Assembly: GCA_002050435.1 (NCBI GenBank)
Contig: MWYV01000041.1
Coordinates: forward strand, 1-45,282
DNA from: Chitinophagales bacterium 33-2
GTDB taxonomy: Bacteria; Bacteroidota; Bacteroidia; Chitinophagales; Chitinophagaceae
DNA: 45,282 nucleotides
Direction: 5' to 3'
Each line of letters begins with the position of its first letter. The stretch's first letter is position 1. The translations under genes were made by a program, and so were the position numbers. Of this stretch, positions 25,379 through 34,884 are shown piece by piece. The notes below the pieces were generated by a model. The model searched no databases and was not told the origin of the DNA. It saw only the letters and a program-made list of their open reading frames with translations.

Positions 25379-26116
25379 GTGGATTTCTGGAAAGTATTCT
25401 ATAAAAAACATGCAGATCCTTCATTTAAAAAACAATTGAAGGGTGTTTTGGGCTATAGTCCGGGGAATGTATCGCTTTACATAACCGCACTAACACATCG
25501 CTCCATAAAAGAAACAACGGATGAAAACAATGAACGCCTGGAATACCTTGGAGATGCCATTCTGAGCGCAATGGTTGCCGATTATCTGTTTAAACGTTAT
25601 CCATACAAAGAAGAAGGTTTTCTTACAGAAATGCGCAGCAAAATGGTGAACCGCCAGCAGCTGAATGACATTGCATTAAAAATGGGACTGAAAAAAGTTA
25701 CGGTGTACAACAAGTCCGATTCTTCTCTTAAATCCAGCCAGATTTTCGGAAATACCCTGGAAGCACTTGTGGGTGCGATTTACCTCGACAGAGGTTATAA
25801 AAAAACCACCAAATGGGTTACAGACAGGATCATTATTCCGCACATGTTCATGGAAGATCTCGAAATTCTTGAGATCAATCATAAGAACAAATTATATGGC
25901 TGGGCCAATAAAAATGGAAAAGTGCTGGAGTTTGAAACCCTGGATGAGAAAATTGAGAACGGCCGTAGATTGTTTACGATTGGTGCTGTGGTAAACGGTA
26001 AGGTGATCGCGGAGGGTAAAGCATTCAACAAAAAAGATGCTTCACAGATTGCTTCACAGATCGCTGTAGAAAAACTTGGAATTGTAAATTCAGATTCTGT
26101 AGCCAATGAACATTAA
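25379..26116 (+). CDS. rnc: Ribonuclease III
   Basis: Cleaves double-stranded RNA in rRNA and mRNA processing. The RNase III signature is NNERLEYLGDAILSAMVADY (about residues 54-73), with a second acidic motif in TLEALVGAIYLDRG. The C-terminal dsRNA-binding domain follows from about residue 175, ending ASQIASQIAVEKLGI. 245 residues is typical. The start is GTG at 25379. It is 143 bp after fabF and convergent with the epimerase gene, 11 bp apart. Confidence 0.95.
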   Translation: MDFWKVFYKKHADPSFKKQLKGVLGYSPGNVSLYITALTHRSIKETTDENNERLEYLGDAILSAMVADYLFKRYPYKEEGFLTEMRSKMVNRQQLNDIALKMGLKKVTVYNKSDSSLKSSQIFGNTLEALVGAIYLDRGYKKTTKWVTDRIIIPHMFMEDLEILEINHKNKLYGWANKNGKVLEFETLDEKIENGRRLFTIGAVVNGKVIAEGKAFNKKDASQIASQIAVEKLGIVNSDSVANEH

Positions 26117-26127
26117 GAATGTAAAAA

Positions 26128-26535
26128 TTATTTTTCTTTTTGTTCCTGGCAAAGTTCAATCAAAACCCCGTTGGCTGATTTAGGATGAATAAAGCAAACC
26201 AGTTTATTGTCTGCCCCCTGTTTTGGTGCTTCATTCAGCAAATGAAAACCCTTTTGTTTTAATCGCTCCATTTCAGCCAAAATATCTGCTACCTCGAAAG
26301 CAATATGGTGCATGCCTTCACCTTTTTTATCAATGTATCTGCTGATCACGCCCTCTTCTTTTGTGGACTCCAATAATTCGATCTTGGTTTCCCCTGAACG
26401 AAGAAATGCTGTTTTTACATTTTCTGATGCAACCAATTCCGTTTTGTAACAGTTTGTTCCCAGCAATGTTTCATAAACAGGCACCGCCTGTTTTAAAGAT
26501 CTTACCGCTATTCCGATATGTTCTACTTTCAGCAT
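26128..26535 (-). CDS. mce: Methylmalonyl-CoA epimerase
   Basis: Interconverts the two methylmalonyl-CoA stereoisomers between propionyl-CoA carboxylase and the B12-dependent mutase. A 135-residue VOC-fold protein: VEHIGIAVRSL at the N-terminus supplies the first metal histidine (H6), GEGMHHIAFEV the middle ligands, and NGVLIELCQE the final glutamate. It is divergent from the cysteine desulfurase gene. A B12-binding mutase subunit is encoded at 38401. Confidence 0.92.
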   Translation of the reverse strand: MLKVEHIGIAVRSLKQAVPVYETLLGTNCYKTELVASENVKTAFLRSGETKIELLESTKEEGVISRYIDKKGEGMHHIAFEVADILAEMERLKQKGFHLLNEAPKQGADNKLVCFIHPKSANGVLIELCQEQKEK

Positions 26536-26610
26536 CGTTAAATGTTTTGCAATTGAAGTAAAATTACTGGCTAAACCTTAGACCACTTCGGGTCTTCTGT
26601 TTTTAAGCGG

Positions 26611-26618
26611 TAAATTTG
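26611..26618 (+). promoter_or_regulatory. Candidate -7 box (TAAATTTG) for the cysteine desulfurase gene
   Basis: Exact TAnnTTTG match, 10 bases before the ATG at 26629. Confidence 0.6.
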
Positions 26619-26628
26619 TAAACTTAAG

Positions 26629-27792
26629 ATGCTGCATTTCCCAATTTATCTCGACCATAATGCTACTACTCCCTGCGATGCAAGAGTGGTGGAGGCTATG
26701 TTGCCTTATTTTACCACCTATTTTGGAAATGCAGCCAGTCACAATCATTCTTTTGGATGGCAGGCAGAAGAGGCCGTGGAGATCGCAAGAGAGCAGGTGG
26801 CGGCGCTAATAGGTGCTGAATCCAAAGAGATCATCTTTACTTCTGGTGCAACAGAGGCGGCCAATCTGGCCATCAGAGGCGTTTTTGAAAACTATGGTGC
26901 AAAGGGTAACCACATCATCACCACCACCATTGAACATAAAGCCGTACTGGACACCTGCAGGCAATTGGAAAAGCAGGGTGCCGACATTACCTATCTTCCT
27001 GTTGATCACGAAGGAAATGTAAACCTAAAGGCACTTGAAGCTGCTATTAAACCTGCTACCATCCTCGTCTGCATCATGTTTGCCAATAATGAAACCGGCA
27101 ATATTTTGCCAATAACAGAAATGGCAACTATTGCGAAAAAACATGGTGTTTTGTTTTTCACAGATGCTACCCAGGCCTGCGGAAAAATTCCGGTGGATGT
27201 TGAAAAGGATCATATTGATCTTCTGGCCATGAATGCGCATAAAATGTACGGACCGAAAGGTGTGGGCGCTATATATGTTCGAAGAAAAAACCCACGCGTG
27301 AAACTGTTACCACAGATCACAGGTGGAGGACATGAAAATGGTTTGCGCAGCGGAACACTGAATGTGCCTGGCATTGTTGGTTTTGGAAAAGCTGCGGAAA
27401 TTGCAATGAACGACATGAAATCCAATGCCCTCCATACGGCCCGCCTCAGGGATAAACTTGAACAGGCGCTCTTGCAATTGCCCTCAGTTTCAGTCAATGG
27501 AAGCACTGTTAACCGACTGCCTCAGGTTACCAATCTTTCATTTCATCCGGTTGAAAGTGAAGGGCTGCTCATGGGTGTTAACAAAGAGATCGCGCTCTCA
27601 TCAGGTTCTGCATGTACATCGGCATCTGTGGAGCCGTCCTATGTATTAAAGGCAATGGGACTGAGCGATGAAATGGCACATTGTTCGCTTAGGTTTAGCC
27701 TGGGAAAGAACACAACCGAAGAAGAAATTGATTTTACAATAAAAAGAGTAGGTGAGGCAGTTGAAAAGTTCAGGGAAATGAGTCGTCTTTGA
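26629..27792 (+). CDS. iscS: Cysteine desulfurase (IscS/NifS type)
   Basis: PLP enzyme that removes sulfur from cysteine for Fe-S cluster and thiolation pathways. 387 residues start YLDHNATTPCD; FTSGATEAANLAIRG follows, the PLP lysine is K205 in MNAHKMYGPKG, and the catalytic cysteine is C329 in SGSACTSASVEPS. The cysteine loop is of the IscS-like type rather than SufS. The A-type carrier gene follows after 46 bp on the same strand. Confidence 0.94.
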   Translation: MLHFPIYLDHNATTPCDARVVEAMLPYFTTYFGNAASHNHSFGWQAEEAVEIAREQVAALIGAESKEIIFTSGATEAANLAIRGVFENYGAKGNHIITTTIEHKAVLDTCRQLEKQGADITYLPVDHEGNVNLKALEAAIKPATILVCIMFANNETGNILPITEMATIAKKHGVLFFTDATQACGKIPVDVEKDHIDLLAMNAHKMYGPKGVGAIYVRRKNPRVKLLPQITGGGHENGLRSGTLNVPGIVGFGKAAEIAMNDMKSNALHTARLRDKLEQALLQLPSVSVNGSTVNRLPQVTNLSFHPVESEGLLMGVNKEIALSSGSACTSASVEPSYVLKAMGLSDEMAHCSLRFSLGKNTTEEEIDFTIKRVGEAVEKFREMSRL

Positions 27793-27838
27793 CCCTGATG
27801 AAATAAATTTTATTTTTAAAGTAGTAAAACTGATAATA

Positions 27839-28189
27839 ATGGTATCAACAGATAATGCAATTAAAGTAACAGATAAAGCGAGGGAAAGGGTAAAGCAATT
27901 GATGCAGGAAGCAGGGTATGGTAATGATCCTTCCTATTTTTTACGTGTGAGTGTTGTAGGCGGCGGCTGTTCCGGCTTAAGCTATAAGATCGATTTTGAT
28001 AATACCGAAAAATCAACAGACCAGGTTTTTGAAGACAATGGTATCAGGGTAGTGACGGATCTGAAAAGTTTTCTTTACCTCGTGAATACCGTGCTTGATT
28101 TTTCTGATGGATTAAATGGGAAAGGATTTTTCTTTAATAATCCCAATGCGAGTCGTACTTGTGGATGCGGCGAAAGTTTTGCCGTTTGA
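27839..28189 (+). CDS. A-type Fe-S cluster carrier (IscA/ErpA family)
   Basis: 116-residue scaffold or carrier for iron-sulfur clusters. The three conserved cysteines are C44 (GGGCSGLSY), C108 and C110 (RTCGCGESF). Length and motif spacing are standard. It follows iscS by 46 bp and is probably co-transcribed; IscU, HscA and ferredoxin are not adjacent. A terminator follows. Confidence 0.94.
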   Translation: MVSTDNAIKVTDKARERVKQLMQEAGYGNDPSYFLRVSVVGGGCSGLSYKIDFDNTEKSTDQVFEDNGIRVVTDLKSFLYLVNTVLDFSDGLNGKGFFFNNPNASRTCGCGESFAV

Positions 28190-28204
28190 TCTTCCAAAAA
28201 TTTG

Positions 28205-28226
28205 TCCCCGGCCTCCCGGGGATTTT
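28205..28226 (+). terminator. Intrinsic terminator after the A-type carrier gene
   Basis: TCCCCGG (28205-28211) pairs with CCGGGGA (28216-28222) around a CCTC loop and is followed by TTTT. Confidence 0.75.
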
Positions 28227-28263
28227 CAATAATGATTTTATCAGCATTGCAACAACCAAATAC

Positions 28264-28271
28264 TTATTTTG
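28264..28271 (+). promoter_or_regulatory. Candidate degenerate -7 box (TTATTTTG) for gldF
   Basis: Five of six fixed positions of TAnnTTTG, 6 bases before the ATG at 28278. Confidence 0.35.
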
Positions 28272-28277
28272 CAGCCC

Positions 28278-28997
28278 ATGTGGCCTATTTGTAAAAAGGA
28301 ACTGAAACAATTTTTCAACAGCCTGACCGGATATATTGCCATCATTGTTTTTTTACTGGTGAATGGACTGGTTTTATTTGTGTTCAGAAATAATATTCTT
28401 GAAAGTGGTTATGCTACCCTGGATGAATATTTTGCTTTTGCTCCCTGGGTATTGCTTTTTCTTGCCGCGGCGATTACCATGCGAAGTTTTTCAGATGAAT
28501 TCCGCAGCGGAACATTTGAGATTCTTCAAACAAGACCACTTAGTAAATGGCAGGTGGTCAATGGTAAATTTTTTGGAAGCCTGATCGTTGCGGTAATTGC
28601 CATACTTCCTACACTTGTTTATTACTTTTCCATCAACCACCTGGCCTCTACAAGCGGAATTGATGCGGGGAAAGCAACAGGTTCCTACCTGGGACTATTC
28701 CTGCTTACCGCAGTTTTTACATCCATCGGCATCTGCATCAGCAGCTTTACAACAAATGCTGTAGTGGCATTTATTCTTAGTCTGATTGCCTGTGTTTTAT
28801 TATATTTTGGATTTTCAGCTATCAGCGAACTTCCTGTTTTTAGTAATGGTGCTGACTATTACATAGAAATGCTCGGCATTGATTTCCATTACCGCAGCAT
28901 CAGCCGCGGTGTACTGGATACTAGAGATGTTATTTACTTCCTCAGTCTCATCTGCTTCTTTCTTTTACTCACCCGTCAAAATTTGAGGAAGCGATGA
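28278..28997 (+). CDS. gldF: GldF, gliding-motility-associated ABC transporter permease
   Basis: 239-residue integral membrane permease of the ABC-2 type: WPICKKELKQFFNSLTGYIA, then about six helices, with FSDEFRSGTFEILQTRPLS in the first cytoplasmic loop. In Bacteroidota GldF with GldG and the ATPase GldA forms a transporter linked to gliding in flavobacteria. Homologues are also found in non-gliding species, so motility is not proven. Start at ATG 28278; a TTG at 28269 lies within the -7 region. The stop overlaps the gldG start by 4 bp. The ATPase gene is not in view. Confidence 0.9.
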   Translation: MWPICKKELKQFFNSLTGYIAIIVFLLVNGLVLFVFRNNILESGYATLDEYFAFAPWVLLFLAAAITMRSFSDEFRSGTFEILQTRPLSKWQVVNGKFFGSLIVAVIAILPTLVYYFSINHLASTSGIDAGKATGSYLGLFLLTAVFTSIGICISSFTTNAVVAFILSLIACVLLYFGFSAISELPVFSNGADYYIEMLGIDFHYRSISRGVLDTRDVIYFLSLICFFLLLTRQNLRKR

Positions 28998-30691
28998 TGA
29001 AGCACAATAAATATAACTGGTTGCTCCTTGTACTGGCACTGGTTGCGATTAATTTCCTGGCTTCCGTGTTTCATTTCAGGTTCGACCTGACAGAAGAAAA
29101 ACGCTATTCTTTATCTGAGCCTACTAAAACGCTGTTGCGCAATCTGGAAGAACCTATACATATTGAAGTTTTTTTAAAAGGTGAATTTCCTGCAGGATTC
29201 AGGAAACTTGCAGTGGGTGTTGAAGAATTTTTGCAGGAAATGAAACTGTATGGGGGAAACAGGATCCAGTACAGTTTTACAGATCCACTGGCAGGTTTGG
29301 CCGATTCCACAGCTCAATATGTGATCGATTCCATTGGCTATTTTTATGAGATACCTGCATTCACGCTCCAGGCGCCCGGTAAGGTGGGTGATGCCCAAAC
29401 ACAGAAACTGGTTTTACCAGGTGCAGTGGTGCGTTACCGCGATACTGCTGTTGGAATTAATTTATTGAAAGGAGAACAGGGACTGGGCACAGAACCCGAA
29501 CAACTCGCAGCCCTTTACAACAACATCGAAGCTTCCATGGAATATAAATTTGCCAATGCCATTCAAAAGGCAACCATGGAAAACAAGCCTTCAGTAGGTT
29601 ATGTTTTAGGCAATGGACAGGGCTGGGGATATAATGTTGATGATATGGTGCGTACCCTGATCAGTCAGTACGACTTCGATACGATCAACATCAAGCAGGT
29701 CCCTTTTATTCCCCCTTTTGATGCCATTGTAGTGGCAAAACCTACGCTGCCTTTTACCGACCAGGATAAAATTAAACTGGACCAGTACGTGATGCATGGA
29801 GGTAAGATCCTTTGGATGATCGATAACATGTACGCGGAGTTTGACAGCTTGTATAAATCGCAGGGCTTTGTGGCTTTTGACCGGGGATTGAACCTGGAAG
29901 ACATTCTTTTTAATTATGGCGTTCGTTTAAACCAGAATCTGCTGCAGGACATGCAGTCAGATAAATTACCGCAGGTAAGTACGGGAGGTTCGGAGCAAAT
30001 GCGTTTGGTTGACTGGCCGTTTTTTCCCATACTCAATGGTACGCAACATCCCATAAGTAAAAACCTGGATGGTGTGCGTGCTATGTTTCCGAATTCTATA
30101 GATACTGTGGAAGCTGGCGGCATCAATAAAACCGTTTTATTGCAATCATCCACCAATGCGCGTTTGCTTGAAGCACCGGCCAAAATCGATTTTGAATTTT
30201 TACAGATCGCTCCGGATATCCGGGCATTCCAGTTACAGAATGTTCCAGTGGCTGTTTTGCTTGAAGGAAATTTCAGGTCATTGTACACGGGCAGAATTCC
30301 AGCAGCACTCAGGGATTCCATGGCAGGTTATAATTACCAGTTCATCAATCAGAATACATCGCCAAATAAAATGATCGTGGTAGCCGATGGGGATGTTGCC
30401 ATGAACCAGTTCAGTCCGAATACCGGTCCCCTGCAAATGGGAACCAATGTTTTCACAAGATATACTTATGCCAATAAGGATTTTTTCCTGAATGCTATGG
30501 ATTTCCTGGTCAATCCCAGCGATATTCTGCAGTCGCGTTCAAAAGAATTCCGTTTGCGTTTACTCGATCCAAAAAGAACTGAAAAAGAAAAAGTAAAATG
30601 GCAACTCATCAACATTGCACTACCTATTCTTTTAGTCATCCTGTTCGGGTTCCTTTACCAGCATTTGCGTAAAAAACGTTTTGCCTCCTGA
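28994..30691 (+). CDS. gldG: GldG, gliding-motility-associated ABC transporter substrate-binding protein
   Basis: 565 residues: an N-terminal membrane anchor (WLLLVLALVAINFLASVFHF), a large extracytoplasmic region with FDLTEEKRYSLSEPTKTLL and ILWMIDNMYAEFDSL, and a C-terminal helix (LPILLVILFGFLYQHL) before a basic tail. This matches GldG and the ABC-type uncharacterised transport domain. The ATGA overlap with gldF indicates translational coupling. Its 3' end contains the promoter of terC. Confidence 0.9.
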   Translation: MMKHNKYNWLLLVLALVAINFLASVFHFRFDLTEEKRYSLSEPTKTLLRNLEEPIHIEVFLKGEFPAGFRKLAVGVEEFLQEMKLYGGNRIQYSFTDPLAGLADSTAQYVIDSIGYFYEIPAFTLQAPGKVGDAQTQKLVLPGAVVRYRDTAVGINLLKGEQGLGTEPEQLAALYNNIEASMEYKFANAIQKATMENKPSVGYVLGNGQGWGYNVDDMVRTLISQYDFDTINIKQVPFIPPFDAIVVAKPTLPFTDQDKIKLDQYVMHGGKILWMIDNMYAEFDSLYKSQGFVAFDRGLNLEDILFNYGVRLNQNLLQDMQSDKLPQVSTGGSEQMRLVDWPFFPILNGTQHPISKNLDGVRAMFPNSIDTVEAGGINKTVLLQSSTNARLLEAPAKIDFEFLQIAPDIRAFQLQNVPVAVLLEGNFRSLYTGRIPAALRDSMAGYNYQFINQNTSPNKMIVVADGDVAMNQFSPNTGPLQMGTNVFTRYTYANKDFFLNAMDFLVNPSDILQSRSKEFRLRLLDPKRTEKEKVKWQLINIALPILLVILFGFLYQHLRKKRFAS

Positions 30692-30707
30692 AGAAGAAGA
30701 AGCTCCT

Positions 30708-30715
30708 TACTTTTG
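30708..30715 (+). promoter_or_regulatory. Candidate -7 box (TACTTTTG) for terC
   Basis: Exact TAnnTTTG match, 13 bases before the ATG at 30729. It supports that start over an upstream in-frame codon inside gldG. Confidence 0.55.
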
Positions 30716-30728
30716 CTTATTATTTAAA

Positions 30729-31661
30729 ATGACACCTGACCAGATCGCCTATACCGTTTTCGGAGTTGTTTTGCTGCTTGCTGTAATCATCGACCTTGGA
30801 TTACTCAGCAAGAGCTCCGCAAACATGAGCATTAAAAAGGCGCTTTACCAAACCATGTTCTGGGTGTCGCTTGCCATAGGCTTTTTTATTTTTTTATGGT
30901 TTTTTGAAGGAAGTCGCACTGCTGTGGAATACATTAGTGCTTACCTCATGGAGTGGAGCCTGAGCATTGATAACATCTTCGTTTTCATCCTCATTTTCAG
31001 CTTTTTCAATATCAGGCCCGATCATGTGCCACGGGCATTGCTGATCGGGATATTAATGGCGATTGTATTCAGGATCGTCTTTATTACTATTGGTGTGGCC
31101 CTTGTTGAAAGATTTGAATGGATCCTGTATGTTTTTGGCGCCTTCCTGGTTTATACGGGCGTCAAGATTTTTACTGTAAAACAGGAAGAACAGTTTGATC
31201 CAATACAAAATCCTGTCTATCGCCTGATGAACAGGTTATTCCCAATCATCCATGATGACATCAGTGGTAAAATGGTAGTGGTGAAGAATGGCAAACGATT
31301 TTACACCAGCCTCTTTGTTGTAGTGGTGATGCTTGCTACAACCGATATTGTTTTTGCACTGGACAGTATTCCAGCGGTATTTGCCATATCGCAGGACAAG
31401 TTCGTGATCTACACCAGCAATATATTCGCCGTACTGGGATTAAGATCTCTTTTCTTCTTATTGAAAGGTGCAGTAAATAAATTTGTGTACCTGCAACAGG
31501 GCATTGCCATTGTGCTTGTATTTATAGGATTGAAAATGCTGGCTGAGATCATACATGTTAAGGTGCCGGTTTATGTTTCACTCATGGTCATCCTTATCTG
31601 CCTTATCGGATCAATTGTTTACTCTCTGCAGGCTTCCGGAAAAAATGATAGATTAACTTAG
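30729..31661 (+). CDS. TerC-family (Alx-like) integral membrane protein
   Basis: 310 residues with about nine hydrophobic helices. The family core is visible: EWSLSIDNIFVFILIFSFF near residue 80, and TTDIVFALDSIPAVFAISQD near residue 200, each with conserved acidic residues in a membrane segment. TerC/Alx proteins are linked to manganese export or tellurite resistance; the substrate here is unknown. The downstream murF-alr gene starts 4 bp after its stop, so the two are probably co-transcribed. Confidence 0.9.
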   Translation: MTPDQIAYTVFGVVLLLAVIIDLGLLSKSSANMSIKKALYQTMFWVSLAIGFFIFLWFFEGSRTAVEYISAYLMEWSLSIDNIFVFILIFSFFNIRPDHVPRALLIGILMAIVFRIVFITIGVALVERFEWILYVFGAFLVYTGVKIFTVKQEEQFDPIQNPVYRLMNRLFPIIHDDISGKMVVVKNGKRFYTSLFVVVVMLATTDIVFALDSIPAVFAISQDKFVIYTSNIFAVLGLRSLFFLLKGAVNKFVYLQQGIAIVLVFIGLKMLAEIIHVKVPVYVSLMVILICLIGSIVYSLQASGKNDRLT

Positions 31662-31665
31662 AGCA

Positions 31666-34113
31666 GTGTATTCCATCCATAAAATTTCTGAAATTGTTTC
31701 CGGCACATTAAAAGCAAATGACAATGATGTGCAGGTGGAACATCTGGTGTATGACAGCCGCAGGATACAGCATCCCGAAAACTCTTTGTTCTTTGCCCTG
31801 ATTACTTCCCAAAAAGATGGACATGATTACGTTGAAGAAGCTTATAACAAAGGCGTCAGGAATTTCATCATAAGCAAGGCTCCGTTTCATACTTTGGAAG
31901 GTGCCAGTTTCATCCTGGTGGATGATACTTTAAAAGCTTTGCAGCAGCTGGCTGCCTGGCACAGGACACAGTTCAACATCCCTGTGATTGGGATTACAGG
32001 TAGCAATGGGAAAACCATTGTAAAAGAATGGTTGTTCCAGGTGCTGAATGAAGTGCATCATATTGTGAGAAGTCCGAGAAGTTATAATTCACAGGTGGGT
32101 GTTCCCGTTAGTGTATGGCAAATGAATGAACACCATAGCCTTGCTATTTTTGAAGCAGGCGTTTCTGAACCTGGAGAAATGCAGCAGCTCCAATCTGTCA
32201 TTCAGCCTGCCATAGGACTCATAACAAACATCGGCACAGCCCACGATGATGGTTTCAAAGATGATCATGAATTGAAATTGGAAGAAAAGCTCCTGCTGTT
32301 TTCTTCCGCCCGGGTTGTGATTGGTCCGGGTAAATGGCTGACAAAAAACAAAAAGGAAAACTGGCTCACCTGGGGTGAAAGTCCCGACAATGATTTTATT
32401 GTATCTGGTATTCAAAAACAAGCAGGCCATTGCTTGTTTACCATTCGTTTCAGGGAGGAGACCTGTAATATTGATCTTCCTTTTTCAGATGATGCTTCAT
32501 TTGAAAATGCTGTTTCCTGTTGCTGCCTTTTGCTTGCAATGGGCTATTCATCCTCTTTTATAACAGAAAAAATAGAAAGACTGCATGCCATTGATATGCG
32601 CCTGCAACTGAAACATGGAATCAACAACTGCCTGCTGGTAAATGACAGTTACAGCGCAGACCTGACTTCCTTAAAAATTGCGCTTGACTTTTTGCACCAG
32701 CAGGCTGCCGGAAAAACCAAACTGGTGATCCTTTCCGATTTTGCGGAAACCGGCCGGTCAGAGACAGCCCTTTATAAAGAAGTGGCATTGCTCATCCGCT
32801 CCTACCAGGTAGAACACATTATTGCCGTTGGTGATTCCATTGGTCAGCATCTTGAAGCAATGGATCTTCCTTGTAGTTTGCGCGCCTATTCCACAACAGA
32901 AGAATTTTTACTTCATTCAAAAACATCTGATTTTTTTAACCAGATCATTCTTGTCAAAGGGGCAAGAAAATATCAGTTTGAAAGGGTAGTGCAATGGCTT
33001 GAAAAAAAATTGCATCAAACTGTTTTAGACATCAATCTTGATGCCCTGGTCCATAATTTTCGAATTTGCCGCAAGCTATTATCGCCCGCCACCAAAATAA
33101 TGGCCATGGTAAAAGCTTTTTCTTACGGAAGTGGCGGTGCTGAAATTGCCAACGTGCTTCAATACCACAAAGTAGATTACCTGGGTGTGGCTTATGCCGA
33201 TGAAGGTGTTGAACTGATACGATCGGGTGTGCGCCTGCCAATCATGATAATGAATACCGAGGCTTCTTCTTTTCAGGCAATTGTTGATTTTAACCTGGAG
33301 CCCGTCATTTTTTCGTTTGAATTGCTGAAAAATTTCGAAGCTTATATCAAGGAGCAGGGTCTTTCTGCATACCCTGTGCACATAGAGATTGAAACCGGAA
33401 TGAACAGGCTGGGATTTCAGCCTGCAGAAGTAAACTTGCTTGCTGCACATGTAAGCCAATCGGATTATTTAAAAGTGCAATCGGTTTTTTCTCATCTTGC
33501 TTCAAGTGAAGATCCTGCCGAAAACAAGTTTACATTTCAGCAGGCAGAAAGGTTTGATGCAGCAAGTAATATTTTAGCTGCACATCTCAATTATCATTTC
33601 ATAAAGCACATTTCGAATTCTGCCGGGATCATCATGCATCCGCAATTACAATATGATATGGTAAGGCTGGGCATTATTTTATACGGAGTTGAATCTTCTG
33701 ATATGCCCGGACTGGAGCTGCAGCCGGTTGCCACCCTTCGATCCACCATTGCACAGGTTAAAAAAGTATCGATGGGTGAAACTGTTAGTTACAACCGCAG
33801 TGGCAAGTTGCAACATGATGCTGTTATTGGAACGGTCAGGATCGGATATGCGGATGGTTATTCAAGACAGTTCAGTAATGGAAAAGGTAAAATGCTGGTA
33901 AAAGGTAAATTGGCTCCTGTTATCGGATCTGTATGCATGGATATGACCATGCTGGATCTTACAGGTATTGAGGATGTGAAGGAAGGTGATGAAGTAATTG
34001 TTTTTGGGGCTGCGCTTCCGGTTGCAACAGTGGCTGGCTGGATTGATACCATTTCTTATGAGGTTCTTGCAGGCATTTCTCAAAGAGTAAGGCGTGTGTA
34101 TTTTTATGAATAA
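31666..34113 (+). CDS. Bifunctional MurF ligase / alanine racemase
   Basis: One 815-residue protein supplies two linked steps of peptidoglycan precursor synthesis. Residues 1 to ~445 are MurF, adding D-Ala-D-Ala to the UDP-MurNAc-tripeptide, with the ATP loop TGSNGKT (111-117). Residues ~450 to the end are a fold-type III alanine racemase making D-Ala from L-Ala, with the PLP lysine K483 in MAMVKAFSYGSGG and YNRSG plus IGYADGYSR in the C-terminal domain. The fusion is established in Bacteroidota. The start is GTG at 31666, 4 bp after terC. The MurF half is more divergent than the racemase half. Confidence 0.94.
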   Translation: MYSIHKISEIVSGTLKANDNDVQVEHLVYDSRRIQHPENSLFFALITSQKDGHDYVEEAYNKGVRNFIISKAPFHTLEGASFILVDDTLKALQQLAAWHRTQFNIPVIGITGSNGKTIVKEWLFQVLNEVHHIVRSPRSYNSQVGVPVSVWQMNEHHSLAIFEAGVSEPGEMQQLQSVIQPAIGLITNIGTAHDDGFKDDHELKLEEKLLLFSSARVVIGPGKWLTKNKKENWLTWGESPDNDFIVSGIQKQAGHCLFTIRFREETCNIDLPFSDDASFENAVSCCCLLLAMGYSSSFITEKIERLHAIDMRLQLKHGINNCLLVNDSYSADLTSLKIALDFLHQQAAGKTKLVILSDFAETGRSETALYKEVALLIRSYQVEHIIAVGDSIGQHLEAMDLPCSLRAYSTTEEFLLHSKTSDFFNQIILVKGARKYQFERVVQWLEKKLHQTVLDINLDALVHNFRICRKLLSPATKIMAMVKAFSYGSGGAEIANVLQYHKVDYLGVAYADEGVELIRSGVRLPIMIMNTEASSFQAIVDFNLEPVIFSFELLKNFEAYIKEQGLSAYPVHIEIETGMNRLGFQPAEVNLLAAHVSQSDYLKVQSVFSHLASSEDPAENKFTFQQAERFDAASNILAAHLNYHFIKHISNSAGIIMHPQLQYDMVRLGIILYGVESSDMPGLELQPVATLRSTIAQVKKVSMGETVSYNRSGKLQHDAVIGTVRIGYADGYSRQFSNGKGKMLVKGKLAPVIGSVCMDMTMLDLTGIEDVKEGDEVIVFGAALPVATVAGWIDTISYEVLAGISQRVRRVYFYE

Positions 34114-34190
34114 CGAGATTTGACGCTCGATCGCACTGCGATCCAAATCCTAAAACTTTTACCTGATTGCCTTCCTTTGCACCTGCCCCT

Positions 34191-34198
34191 TATCTTTG
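34191..34198 (+). promoter_or_regulatory. Candidate -7 box (TATCTTTG) for lspA
   Basis: Exact TAnnTTTG match, 17 bases before the GTG at 34216. Confidence 0.5.
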
Positions 34199-34215
34199 CC
34201 CCTTAATTTTTGCAT

Positions 34216-34884
34216 GTGAAGTTGCGTTCTGCCATTCTACTTATACTCGTGATCCTCATTATTGACCAGGCATTAAAGATCTGGATCAAAACCAGTTTCC
34301 CCCTCGGGCATGTTTCGGACGTTTTTGGATTATCCTGGTTCCAGCTTTATTTTATTGAAAATCCAGGTATGGCCTGGGGAATGGAACTGGGAGGAAATTG
34401 GGGTAAAATGCTCCTGACCTTGTTCCGGCTGGTAGCGGTGATCTTTGGTTCATGGTATCTTGTAAAGATTATCAGGCAGCAATACACCAAAGGACTGATC
34501 ATTTGTGCCTCACTTATTTATGCTGGTGCACTGGGTAACTTAATTGACAGTATGTTTTACGGGTTGATCTTTAATGAAAGCAGGTATCACCAGGTAGCTA
34601 CTTTGTTTCCGGAACAAGGATATGCTTCTTTATTACATGGAAAAGTGGTGGACATGTTGTATTTCCCTATTATCCGTTCCAGCTTTCCCCAATGGATGCC
34701 TTTTGTGGGTGGAAATGATTTTGAATTCTTCAGTCCCATTTTTAATATTGCGGATGCAGCCATTTCTATTGGTGTGATCACCCTACTGATCTTCCAGAAA
34801 AAACTCGTAAGAAAAAAGGAGGATGAACACCAGGAGACCATCACCACAAATTCTCCTGTTACCGATCAGGCGCAAATCATGTAA
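34216..34884 (+). CDS. lspA: Lipoprotein signal peptidase (signal peptidase II)
   Basis: Aspartic protease of the inner membrane that cleaves prolipoproteins. 222 residues with four helices. The catalytic aspartates are D111 in GNLIDSMFYG and D180 in FNIADAAIS; ENPGMAWG is the other conserved segment. The region between the two aspartates is about 40 residues longer than in typical LspA. The C-terminal tail is hydrophilic. The start is GTG at 34216 rather than the in-frame TTG at 34210. In many Bacteroidota lspA follows ileS and the dksA-like gene; here it lies about 12 kb away after murF-alr. Confidence 0.94.
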   Translation: MKLRSAILLILVILIIDQALKIWIKTSFPLGHVSDVFGLSWFQLYFIENPGMAWGMELGGNWGKMLLTLFRLVAVIFGSWYLVKIIRQQYTKGLIICASLIYAGALGNLIDSMFYGLIFNESRYHQVATLFPEQGYASLLHGKVVDMLYFPIIRSSFPQWMPFVGGNDFEFFSPIFNIADAAISIGVITLLIFQKKLVRKKEDEHQETITTNSPVTDQAQIM

